A stretch of 24,194 nt of DNA. Source: Prevotella sp. UBA2755. GTDB taxonomy: Bacteria > Bacteroidota > Bacteroidia > Bacteroidales > Bacteroidaceae. Each line of letters starts with the position of its first letter. Position 1 is the stretch's first letter. Made by a program: the position numbers and the translations under genes. Under the pieces are notes generated by a model. That model worked only from the letters and a program-made list of their open reading frames with translations, had not been told where the DNA came from and did no database searches. The stretch lies in contig DEJF01000019.1 in the NCBI GenBank assembly GCA_002353225.1, forward strand, positions 1 through 24,194, in the 5' to 3' direction. Positions 7,475-14,483 of the stretch are shown piece after piece.

Positions 7475-10400
7475 TTGACGGGCTCTATTTTGTTACTATA
7501 TACATACCAGAGGTAACCCTCAACCTGTTGGTGTCCCATTCTTCCAAGCAACTGCATGTACTCCCTAACCTGATTCTGATACTCCGGACGGGGGCGCCCG
7601 AACTTAAAGTCGACGACCACTATGCGGTTGCCATCATACATCACACGGTCAGGACGACGCTCGCAGACCTGTCCTTCCTCATTTGTATACAAAATGGAAC
7701 ACTCATTATATAACGTCCACTTGCCAGAGAACCAGTCCCTGACACGAGGATCCTCCAGACGCTTATTGAGCAATTCTGTCAGTTTCGCTACCGTGATATC
7801 CTCATCATAGAGAATACCATCCTGCTCTAACTTCAACAGGGCACCTTTGACATCATCTATCGTATGGATGGTGGAGAAGACATGATGCAGTACACTACCT
7901 ATCTTGATATAACCCTGTTGGGTCGTATCCTCATCGGTCTCCACAAACTCACGACTTTTATTACTCTGGCGGAACTCAGTCTTACTACCGAATACTGCCA
8001 TCTCCACGGGAATCTGCTCAGAGGACTGCAGGAACACATTATCGGACCCCTGCTGTTTCTCTTCTTTCTCAGTATATAGCGTGCCGAAGGTGAAAGTAAT
8101 ATCCGACTTCTCGTCCTCTATGCCATTAAGCACTCCTCCGTCTAATGTCAGTTCAGGTAGTACTCGCTCTATCAAGGCAGAGCGTGTCCTTCCTGCCTTT
8201 CTCTTTCCTATCACAAAGAGATTCTTGCACGCTCGTGTGAAGGCTACATACAACAGATTGAGGTTATCGACAGTCAACTGCAGATGCTCGTTCTGATAGT
8301 CCGCCTCATAGATCGTCCCTGTCATCTTTTTCTCACCGTAATCGATAGGAGCAACGGGAAGTTGACTGAACGGCTCTTCTTTTGGCTCGCACCAGATGGT
8401 GTCTCCACGCTCCAATTGCCAGTCGCAGAAGGGGAGTAGCACGTGGTCATATTCCAAACCCTTACTTTTGTGGATGGTCATGATGCGGACACCGTTGAGT
8501 TCGTCACTCTGTATGGTTTTCTTATGAAGTTCCTGTTCCCAGGTCTCTATGAATGCGTCAATGTCGGTACTATTGTCTTTGGTGAACTCCATCAGACAAT
8601 CATAGAAAGCACAGAGATACGCACTCTGGTCTTTCAACTGGTGCAGGTCAAAGATGATATAGAGTTGCTCTACCAACTCATAAAGGGGTAGCATCAACAA
8701 CTCATCGAAATGAGCGATATATGCCTCCGGCAGAAGTGTGTCCGGCAGGATGCTCTTCAATAAGAGGTCGGCATCACTCTGGTTGTTACCTAACACATCC
8801 CGATGGTATGACTTGATGATATTGGCTTTCGTCAAGGTATCAGAGGGGTGGGTGAGCAGATGCAGCGCATTAACAAGCAACTGTACGGATACAGAGGCAT
8901 CGAGCCGGAATGCCTCGTCACTCACAATACTTACCTCTGGTAGTTGCTCCGAGAAATAGTTGGCAATGAGGGTGATGATGTCATTCGTTCTGACAAGGAT
9001 AGCGATTTTGTTTTGTGAGATACCATGTCCCAAAAGTGACAGGACAGTCTCCTTCAGTTGCTCCAAGGTACGCTCGCGATAGTCTGTGGCAGGCAACAGG
9101 CGGATGTCCACATACCCTTTTGAGTCTCGCCGCTCAGGAATCTCTTGGGAGACATCCGCATAAGCATTCCATAGTTGTTCTGCCCCTGTGGCATTCTGCT
9201 CCACCAGCGCATCATGTTCTTGACGGGTGGCAATGGTGAAGAAGGCATTGTTAAAAAGGATGATATTCCGCTCCGAGCGATAGTTGGTCTGTAAGGGTCT
9301 GACTTCCATCATCTCCGGCTGAAACTGTTGCTCTATATGGTTGAGCAAACGCCAGTCACCAGAGCGCCAGCGGTAGACACTCTGTTTGACATCACCCACA
9401 ATGAGGTTCTCGGAGCCTACGTGACTCATACACTCCCGCATCAACACCTTGAAGTTCTGCCACTGTACCGTACTGGTGTCCTGGAACTCGTCAATCATCA
9501 CATGACGCAACTGGGCACCAATCTTCTCGAAGACAAAAGGAGCATCACTATCCTGTATGAGGGAATGCAGCAGGTGCTGGGTATTGCCTAAGAGGAAGAC
9601 GTTAGCCTCGTCATTGATATCCTTGACTTTCTGCTCGATACTGCTTAGAAGACGGAGGTTGTTGAGATGACAGAGTGTCAGGTTTGCCGACTGGTATAGT
9701 TTCCATTGCTTCTCTCTTTCCTCCACAGCAAAACGGAGCATCGGCATCAATACCTGATCGGAAAGAAGATGAATCTCCTCCGCACGAGGATGATCTTTCT
9801 TATACCAGTTCTCGGGAGCCTCCATAGCCTTGACAGCAGTAGTGTTAAGAATAGAATTATCGAACTGTCCGTTCTTGATTTTAAGGAAGAAGCCCGAAAC
9901 ACCCCTGCTGCCATTCTTGATATCGGTAATGGCAAGCCCCTCCTGCTCCAAAGTGTCGAAATAGGAGGAGGCGATAGTCAGCATTCGCTCTTTGGCATCA
10001 TCACGTATCTGACGGAGCGTCTTGGTATATTCTTCGAAGAACCCTTCCTCCGCCATCTTCTCATTCAACTCGTTCCGATGCTCTTTATAGTAATCACGGA
10101 AGATGGTCTTGCCGAAGTTCTTGATATCACGGATAAAACTGGTTTTCTTCTCATCATTATTACTCCAACTCTTATCCTCGCTGAGACTGTCCATGATATA
10201 ATGAAGCAACCATTGCAGGATGACATCCGTGTGCTTGAGGTTGTCAATGAGTTGGTCAACAGCCATTTCCTCTACCTGGTCACCACTGAGTCCTACCCGT
10301 AGGTTTGCTGTCAGATCTAACTCCCGTGCAAGGTTACGAAGGACACTCTGAAAGAAAGCGTCAATCGTCTGTACACGGAAACTATTATAATTATGTAACA

Positions 10401-10692
10401 GCAGATGTAATGCCTCGCCAGCCCGCTCTCGGATGGTGCGCATAGGAAGCCCTGTCTCTTGCTGCACCTTCTGCGCATAACTCTCAGAGTCAGGCAGTTC
10501 TTTCCAGATGCCATACAACTGGCTCAGGATACGCATCTTCATCTCCTCCGTAGCCTTATTGGTAAAAGTCACGGCAAGGATGCTGCGATAGTTGAGCGGG
10601 TTAACCACCAGCAGTTTGATATACTCTGTGGCAAGGGTAAAGGTCTTTCCACTTCCCGCACTGGCTTTGTATACGATGAGAGGTTTACGCAT
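7471..10692 (-). CDS. addA: AddA-like UvrD-family helicase with C-terminal nuclease
   Basis: ATP-driven 3'-5' superfamily 1 helicase fused to a RecB-type nuclease, partner of the downstream AddB. Motifs in order: Walker A ASAGSGKT (Lys16), Ia AVTFTNKATEEM, II DEFQDTS (about residue 401), III VGDVKQSVYRWR, IV TNYRSERN, V IMTIHKSKGLEYDHV, VI LLYVAFTRA. The nuclease has GSVLHHVF, RPDRV, VVDFKFG (Asp1028, Lys1030) and QVREY (Gln1041, Tyr1045), so its active site looks complete. I chose ATG 10692, two bases after the upstream stop; an in-frame GTG at 10701 would overlap that gene by 7 bases. The length (1073 aa) is slightly below typical Firmicutes AddA. With both subunits carrying nuclease motifs, the pair matches AddAB rather than RecBCD. 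Confidence 0.93.
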   Translation of the reverse strand: MRKPLIVYKASAGSGKTFTLATEYIKLLVVNPLNYRSILAVTFTNKATEEMKMRILSQLYGIWKELPDSESYAQKVQQETGLPMRTIRERAGEALHLLLHNYNSFRVQTIDAFFQSVLRNLARELDLTANLRVGLSGDQVEEMAVDQLIDNLKHTDVILQWLLHYIMDSLSEDKSWSNNDEKKTSFIRDIKNFGKTIFRDYYKEHRNELNEKMAEEGFFEEYTKTLRQIRDDAKERMLTIASSYFDTLEQEGLAITDIKNGSRGVSGFFLKIKNGQFDNSILNTTAVKAMEAPENWYKKDHPRAEEIHLLSDQVLMPMLRFAVEEREKQWKLYQSANLTLCHLNNLRLLSSIEQKVKDINDEANVFLLGNTQHLLHSLIQDSDAPFVFEKIGAQLRHVMIDEFQDTSTVQWQNFKVLMRECMSHVGSENLIVGDVKQSVYRWRSGDWRLLNHIEQQFQPEMMEVRPLQTNYRSERNIILFNNAFFTIATRQEHDALVEQNATGAEQLWNAYADVSQEIPERRDSKGYVDIRLLPATDYRERTLEQLKETVLSLLGHGISQNKIAILVRTNDIITLIANYFSEQLPEVSIVSDEAFRLDASVSVQLLVNALHLLTHPSDTLTKANIIKSYHRDVLGNNQSDADLLLKSILPDTLLPEAYIAHFDELLMLPLYELVEQLYIIFDLHQLKDQSAYLCAFYDCLMEFTKDNSTDIDAFIETWEQELHKKTIQSDELNGVRIMTIHKSKGLEYDHVLLPFCDWQLERGDTIWCEPKEEPFSQLPVAPIDYGEKKMTGTIYEADYQNEHLQLTVDNLNLLYVAFTRACKNLFVIGKRKAGRTRSALIERVLPELTLDGGVLNGIEDEKSDITFTFGTLYTEKEEKQQGSDNVFLQSSEQIPVEMAVFGSKTEFRQSNKSREFVETDEDTTQQGYIKIGSVLHHVFSTIHTIDDVKGALLKLEQDGILYDEDITVAKLTELLNKRLEDPRVRDWFSGKWTLYNECSILYTNEEGQVCERRPDRVMYDGNRIVVVDFKFGRPRPEYQNQVREYMQLLGRMGHQQVEGYLWYVYSNKIEPVK

Positions 10693-10694
10693 GA

Positions 10695-12746
10695 CTACCA
10701 CTTTCTGAATAACTCAAATGTGAATTTAAGACCGAACTCCTTGGGTTTCGCATTGAGGAAACTGCCAAAGGCTCCTATGGATACAAAACGGGTAGTAACA
10801 CCATAACCTATCTCCGCATAAGGACGGGTGTGCTGGATAGACAGTAAACTGAAATAGATGGTCTCTCGCTCAATATACTTACCCACCAAAGGCAGGAAAG
10901 AGCAGACGAGTAGGGGAGACTCATAAGACGCATGCCCACGGAGATAATATCTTGACGTATTATACCATTCGCTGTTCAGCAACTGGAAATTGCCAGACCA
11001 CTCGTCCTCCCATCCACCGGGCAGGTTCTGGTCACGGAAATTAGCATAGTCGAGGAAGTAACTCGTCTCCTTGTTGGTATAGAGTCCGAAACCTGCTTTG
11101 AGATTGATTTGACGCAGACAGTCTAACTTGAATTTATGACTGGCATCAAACTCGTAACGCTCATACTCCAAGTTGGAGCCGAGAATACCCTTGATGCTTC
11201 GCTCGTAGTTCACAGTGAGATAAGGACCACGCTGCCATGGGGTTAGGTGCAGGGTAAAGGTAGGCGCAAAACTGCGATATGACGTGGGCATATCGAAATC
11301 CCTCATCGCTTGGACATTATCCGCCTTACGGATGTGATACACCAGACCTGCCTTGATCTCCAACCAGTCGTAAGCCACCACATTATTGAGCGCTTTGATA
11401 TAATTATCTGTGAAATAATTCACATTCACACGGTCAAATTCTTTATCCTCCATCTCTGGATGCATATTCTTGATAGCCTGCCTGATGCTATAATGAGAGA
11501 TACGGTTGTCGTTGGCGATGATAAGTTCCGCATAACCGTTACGCTTGGGATTATAGGTCATCCTGATAGGTGTGTAGTGGAAGAACTGCTTAATCTTGAA
11601 ATTGTATCCGATTTGCGGATTAATCGTCAGATAGCGTTTCTTATTCCAACTATATCTGACACCTAACTGGATTTTGTACGAGAACCCTCGGTTACGGCTA
11701 TAACTGATATACTGAGGATTCAGGATAGGGGAGAGCGAGAAGTCCGCCCCCATGGCATCGGTATGGGAACTTGTCACCAGCCTGTCACCGATATCCCACA
11801 GGACATCACCCACCGTGCGTTTCTTGGGTTTCAGGGTATCTTCCAATATCTTCTCCTTGTTTCTCCTTGCTTCCTCTAACTCTCTCTCCACATCATACTT
11901 ATGGTAGATTCCCTTCTCTTCCTCATTTAACTGGAAGGTGCGCAAGGTCTCCATCATCTCACGGCTCTCCAGTTCGTTCAGAGAATCGGGCAGGGAAGTG
12001 GGGGCGTTGTATGTGGCAAGGAAATGGGAGGATATGCGGTTACCCATAAAACTGAAATACAAGTCGGAAGCACATCGCTGGGGCAGGATGGAACTGGTGT
12101 CTTCACTTCCTAATACCACATCAATATGGAATTTGAGCATGTCAAACTCTCCGTCATACATGGTGTAAACCACACGACCCGTGTTCTTGTTGACCAAGGC
12201 ATACCCCTTCACCAACTGGGTGTTCTTCAGTTTCGGACGGAAAGAGACATGGACAAGATTCCCGTTCACATTCTCTATCGTGTATCGGTAATAGAAACGG
12301 TTGTTTCGATAGAACGGTGACAATAACCTGTCTTCATACAGTGTCTGGTCATAGATATTGGGAGTCAGGTAATCTGTAAACGCCTCACTGACCTGTCTGT
12401 CATGGGGAATCGTGTTGCTGATGACCTGAGACCTCGTCCTGAACTTATGGGTTTTCTCTATCTCCGTCTTACCATACGACTCTGAGATATACTTACGGTC
12501 TCCCTTGGCAACAGCATATAACGTAGGGACGAGGAACATGGTGAAATTACGACGTTCCGTATTCAACGTATATCTCATATACGTATTCGTCGTACTACCA
12601 ATGTTGTTACTTGTATAGTTACGCTTATAACTCCACATCTTCTCAAGAATGGTGGAGTCTTCTCTCTCAATGGAAAAACAAAAAGTAGGCATGAATAACA
12701 ACATGCCTACCATTATTAATATAATATGATGTGCTCTTTTATTCAC
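10695..12746 (-). CDS. DUF5686-like outer membrane beta-barrel protein
   Basis: A 683-aa protein with a signal peptide (MNKRAHHIILIMVGMLLFMPTFCFS, cleavage near residue 25) and a C-terminal half rich in alternating aromatic and polar strands, ending FTFELFRKW, typical of an outer membrane barrel. The stretch LNPQYISYSRNRGFSYKI through NPQIGYNFKIKQFF and MTYNPKRNGYAELI resembles the barrel part of DUF5686 proteins of Bacteroidota, which often also carry an N-terminal CarboxypepD_reg-like domain; none is seen here. The start is a GTG; the next ATG (12713) would remove the basic n-region of the signal peptide, so I favour the GTG. It is the first gene of an operon with addA and addB, though its role with DNA repair is unclear. 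Function unknown. Confidence 0.75.
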   Translation of the reverse strand: MNKRAHHIILIMVGMLLFMPTFCFSIEREDSTILEKMWSYKRNYTSNNIGSTTNTYMRYTLNTERRNFTMFLVPTLYAVAKGDRKYISESYGKTEIEKTHKFRTRSQVISNTIPHDRQVSEAFTDYLTPNIYDQTLYEDRLLSPFYRNNRFYYRYTIENVNGNLVHVSFRPKLKNTQLVKGYALVNKNTGRVVYTMYDGEFDMLKFHIDVVLGSEDTSSILPQRCASDLYFSFMGNRISSHFLATYNAPTSLPDSLNELESREMMETLRTFQLNEEEKGIYHKYDVERELEEARRNKEKILEDTLKPKKRTVGDVLWDIGDRLVTSSHTDAMGADFSLSPILNPQYISYSRNRGFSYKIQLGVRYSWNKKRYLTINPQIGYNFKIKQFFHYTPIRMTYNPKRNGYAELIIANDNRISHYSIRQAIKNMHPEMEDKEFDRVNVNYFTDNYIKALNNVVAYDWLEIKAGLVYHIRKADNVQAMRDFDMPTSYRSFAPTFTLHLTPWQRGPYLTVNYERSIKGILGSNLEYERYEFDASHKFKLDCLRQINLKAGFGLYTNKETSYFLDYANFRDQNLPGGWEDEWSGNFQLLNSEWYNTSRYYLRGHASYESPLLVCSFLPLVGKYIERETIYFSLLSIQHTRPYAEIGYGVTTRFVSIGAFGSFLNAKPKEFGLKFTFELFRKW

Positions 12747-12751
12747 AGCCC

Positions 12752-12782
12752 CAAAATTACAAAATAATTCTGAGGGAACAAA
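12752..12782 (-). promoter_or_regulatory. Promoter of the DUF5686-addA-addB operon
   Basis: Read on the minus strand, TTTG (12782-12779) is followed after 19 bases by TAATTTTG (12759-12752). The GTG start begins only 5 bases further, so transcription should begin at or very near the start codon. The promoter fits in the 40-base gap after the rpoD stop. Confidence 0.8.
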
Positions 12783-12786
12783 AGAA

Positions 12787-13659
12787 TTAGCCCAAATATT
12801 TCATCAAAATGCGCGCATTCCCTGATTCACGGAGTTTGGCAATGCTCTTCTCACGAATCTGACGGACACGCTCACGGGTCAGTCCCAGACGGTCACCAAT
12901 CTCCTCAAGACCCTTCTCGTGACAACCGATACCGAAGCACTCACGGATAATGGTGATCTCACGGTCTTTCAATACTTTCTGCAGCACTGTGTTCAACTCC
13001 TGAGCCATCGACTCATGGTCTACCTGGCGGTCGGTGCGTGAGTCCTCACCACTTGCCATCACGTCCAGCATACAGTTGTCCTCACCGTCCTGGAACGGAG
13101 CGTCGATAGACACGTGATGACCGTCTGCCATCAGGCTCTGCCCAATCTTCTCCTCATCCAGATTCGTTGCCTCACTCAACTCAGAGACAGACGGATGACG
13201 CTGGTTCTCCTGCTCGAATTTGTTAATCTCGTGATTAATCTTATTCAGACTTCCCACCTGATTCAGGGGAAGACGAACGATACGGCTCTGCTCTGCGATA
13301 GCCTGAAGAATGCTCTGACGAATCCACCATACAGCATAAGAGATAAACTTAAAACCACGTGTCTCATCAAACTTCTGTGCGGCTTTGATCAAGCCGATGT
13401 TACCCTCATCAATCAAGTCAGTCAGCGTCAATCCCTGATGCTGATACTGCTTAGCAACCGATACCACGAATCGGAGATTAGCCGTTACCAACTTGTCTTT
13501 GGCACGCTCGCCCTCAGGACCGCCCTTGCGGATCTTCTGAGCCAGTTCGATTTCCTCATCGATACTGATCAATGGTGCACGACCGATTTCCACCAGATAC
13601 TTATCCAGTGCCTCACTTGAGCGATTCGTAATACTCTTTTGAATCTTTAATTGTCTCAT
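12787..13659 (-). CDS. rpoD: Primary sigma factor RpoD (sigma-70, Bacteroidota type)
   Basis: RNA polymerase primary sigma factor. The N-terminus MRQLKIQKSITNRSSEALDKYLVEIGR is the characteristic start of the short Bacteroidota primary sigma, which lacks region 1.1. Region 1.2 spans about residues 15-45. Region 2 spans about 55-125, with DLIDEGNIGLIKAAQKFD and FKFISYAVWWIRQSILQAI. Region 4.2, with its helix-turn-helix EIGDRLGLTRERVRQIREKS, lies near 253-272. At 290 aa the length is normal for the phylum. This protein is expected to read the TTTG/TAnnTTTG promoters seen across the window. It is followed after 40 bases by the DUF5686-addAB operon, which has its own promoter. Confidence 0.97.
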   Translation of the reverse strand: MRQLKIQKSITNRSSEALDKYLVEIGRAPLISIDEEIELAQKIRKGGPEGERAKDKLVTANLRFVVSVAKQYQHQGLTLTDLIDEGNIGLIKAAQKFDETRGFKFISYAVWWIRQSILQAIAEQSRIVRLPLNQVGSLNKINHEINKFEQENQRHPSVSELSEATNLDEEKIGQSLMADGHHVSIDAPFQDGEDNCMLDVMASGEDSRTDRQVDHESMAQELNTVLQKVLKDREITIIRECFGIGCHEKGLEEIGDRLGLTRERVRQIREKSIAKLRESGNARILMKYLG

Positions 13660-13685
13660 TTAAACTTCTCTCTTTTTCCTTAACT

Positions 13686-13700
13686 GCTTGAAAATCAAGC
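13686..13700 (-). promoter_or_regulatory. Hairpin in the rpoD leader
   Basis: GCTTGA and TCAAGC, separated by AAA, form a perfect 6-bp stem between the rpoD promoter and its start codon. It might influence translation or stability; no ligand-binding architecture is visible. Confidence 0.35.
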
Positions 13701-13730
13701 GTGTGTACTAATTAATACCGTAAAACGATG

Positions 13731-13738
13731 CAAAATTA
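13731..13738 (-). promoter_or_regulatory. rpoD promoter, -7 box
   Basis: On the minus strand TAATTTTG lies 71 bases before the rpoD ATG. No good TTTG is found at -33. A long T-run followed by an A-run (about 13769-13790) lies just upstream and could act like an UP element. Confidence 0.6.
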
Positions 13739-13876
13739 CGAAAAATTTCAATACGTTGTTCTCCTTACACTCTTTTTTTTTATTAAAAAAGTTTAAACAT
13801 GAAAACCCACGCCGTTGACTTGGGTCAGACATGGTTAAGTATTCTGAGAATCTTCCCCTACATGTATTTTTAAAAC

Positions 13877-13957
13877 CCTTGTCACCGTTGCCACCTTGCA
13901 AAACTATTTAGTTATCAGATAGTTGCGTGTGACAACGAGGTGGCAACGGTGACAAGG
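13877..13957. repeat. Perfect 20-bp inverted repeat with 41-base spacer
   Basis: The arm at 13877-13896 is the exact reverse complement of 13938-13957. The right side reads as three adjacent iterons: GTGACAACG (13929-13937), GTGGCAACG (13940-13948) and GTGACAAGG (13949-13957). Inside the spacer AACTAT (13902-13907) pairs with ATAGTT (13919-13924). There is no T-tract after either arm and no clear target-site duplication. It could be a small non-autonomous mobile element, a protein-binding cluster, or a structured RNA. Confidence 0.75.
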
Positions 13958-13997
13958 AAAGGTGCTTTCAGTGTAAAACACCCATGATTTCTTCATT

Positions 13998-14234
13998 AAC
14001 AAAACAAGTTGTTTTGTTCCGATTAAGATTATCTTAATCAATGATAGGGATGCCTTCTTTAAGAACAAAACAAGTTGTTTTGTTCCGAAGCCCATACCTT
14101 CTGCTTGTGAAAGGTGTCGCTTCCAAGGGTCTATGGTACGGGTGTCAAGGGTGTAAGGTGCCACTTCCGAGGGTCTAAGGTACGGGTGTCAAGGGTCTAA
14201 GGTGTCGCTTTTGTCTTACGAAGGTATGGGCTTC
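13998..14234. repeat. Dispersed palindromic repeat, copy 2 (complete, composite)
   Basis: The element starts with a palindrome of arms AACAAAACAA/TTGTTTTGTT (13998-14018). Next is a second palindrome with arms GATTAAGAT/ATCTTAATC around one base (14021-14039). Then comes another copy of the first palindrome (14064-14084). GAAGCCCATACCTTC (14087-14101) is matched by its exact reverse complement at 14220-14234. Between those 15-bp arms lie tandem 44-bp units. The first 110 bases align to window positions 1-110. No credible gene lies in it. Confidence 0.85.
14111..14210. repeat. 44-bp tandem repeat, 2.3 units
   Basis: Unit 1 is 14111-14154 and unit 2 is 14155-14198 (5 differences in 44 bases by my count). 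A third partial unit starts at 14199 with AAGGTGTCGCTT. Each unit contains AAGGTGYCRCTTCC and GGTACGGGTGTCAAGGG. The array lies in the loop of the 15-bp inverted arms of the surrounding element and may vary in copy number between strains. Confidence 0.85.
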
Positions 14235-14247
14235 CTCAAACTGAGAC

Positions 14248-14328
14248 TTTAATCGGTAACAAACCATGCTTTAGTCGGTAGGAAACTTGTAGTTTGTCGG
14301 TAAGAAAGTTCCGTTGAGTCGATAACTG
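14248..14328. repeat. Four degenerate 22-bp iterons upstream of the dehydrogenase promoter
   Basis: TCGGTA occurs at 14253, 14275 and 14297, and TCGATA at 14319, with an exact 22-base period. Flanking bases are partly conserved (TTTAATCGGTAAC, TTTAGTCGGTAGG, TTTGTCGGTAAG, GAGTCGATAAC). The spacing of about two helical turns places the sites on one face of the DNA, 60-135 bases before the -7 box. Confidence 0.65.
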
Positions 14329-14385
14329 ATTTGACATGCTTCTGAAAATAATTAGATTTCCTTTCTTTTTTCTTGTTTAATTTCG

Positions 14386-14417
14386 TATCTTTGCAATCAA
14401 AAGGAGGTTTGATCAAA
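14386..14417 (+). promoter_or_regulatory. Promoter -7 box and palindrome before the alcohol dehydrogenase
   Basis: TATCTTTG at 14386-14393 fits TAnnTTTG; no convincing -33 box is seen, which might fit a regulated promoter. Just after the expected transcription start lies the perfect palindrome TTTGATCAAA (14408-14417). The leader to the ATG is about 85 bases. Confidence 0.6.
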
Positions 14418-14483
14418 TTAGACTATAATCGTCATTATGATAAATAGAAATAAATAATAGAAACAAACAGAGTATATAATACA

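Noticed and set aside
9706..10302. A 198-codon plus-strand reading frame inside addA.
   Set aside because: Antisense to conserved helicase sequence, no promoter, no recognisable domain.
4712..10692. AddA/AddB pair considered as a helicase-nuclease defence system.
   Set aside because: Motif order, iron-sulfur cysteines and ATGA coupling fit the housekeeping AddAB repair complex; no defence genes lie around it.
13695..13901. A 68-codon minus-strand reading frame upstream of rpoD.
   Set aside because: It spans the rpoD promoter, the T/A-rich tract and one arm of the inverted repeat; the composition is not protein-like.
13877..13957. The 20-bp inverted repeat considered as an intrinsic terminator.
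   Set aside because: The spacer is 41 bases and no T-tract follows on either strand; the upstream genes also diverge from it.
13904..14164. An 86-codon minus-strand reading frame with the repeated peptide GTKQLVLF/GTKQLVLL.
   Set aside because: The repeat comes from translating the two palindromes of the dispersed element. There is no promoter or coding character.
14111..14328. Possible CRISPR array among the regular repeats.
   Set aside because: The 44-bp units are head-to-tail without unique spacers and the 22-bp units are degenerate; no cas genes are nearby. The 8-bp array at 997-1076 fails for the same reason.
14402..14447. AGGAGG (14402-14407) followed by a 12-codon frame from TTG 14409 to TAG 14447, a possible leader peptide.
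   Set aside because: The gap from AGGAGG to the TTG is a single base, too short for initiation, and Shine-Dalgarno use is weak in Bacteroidota.
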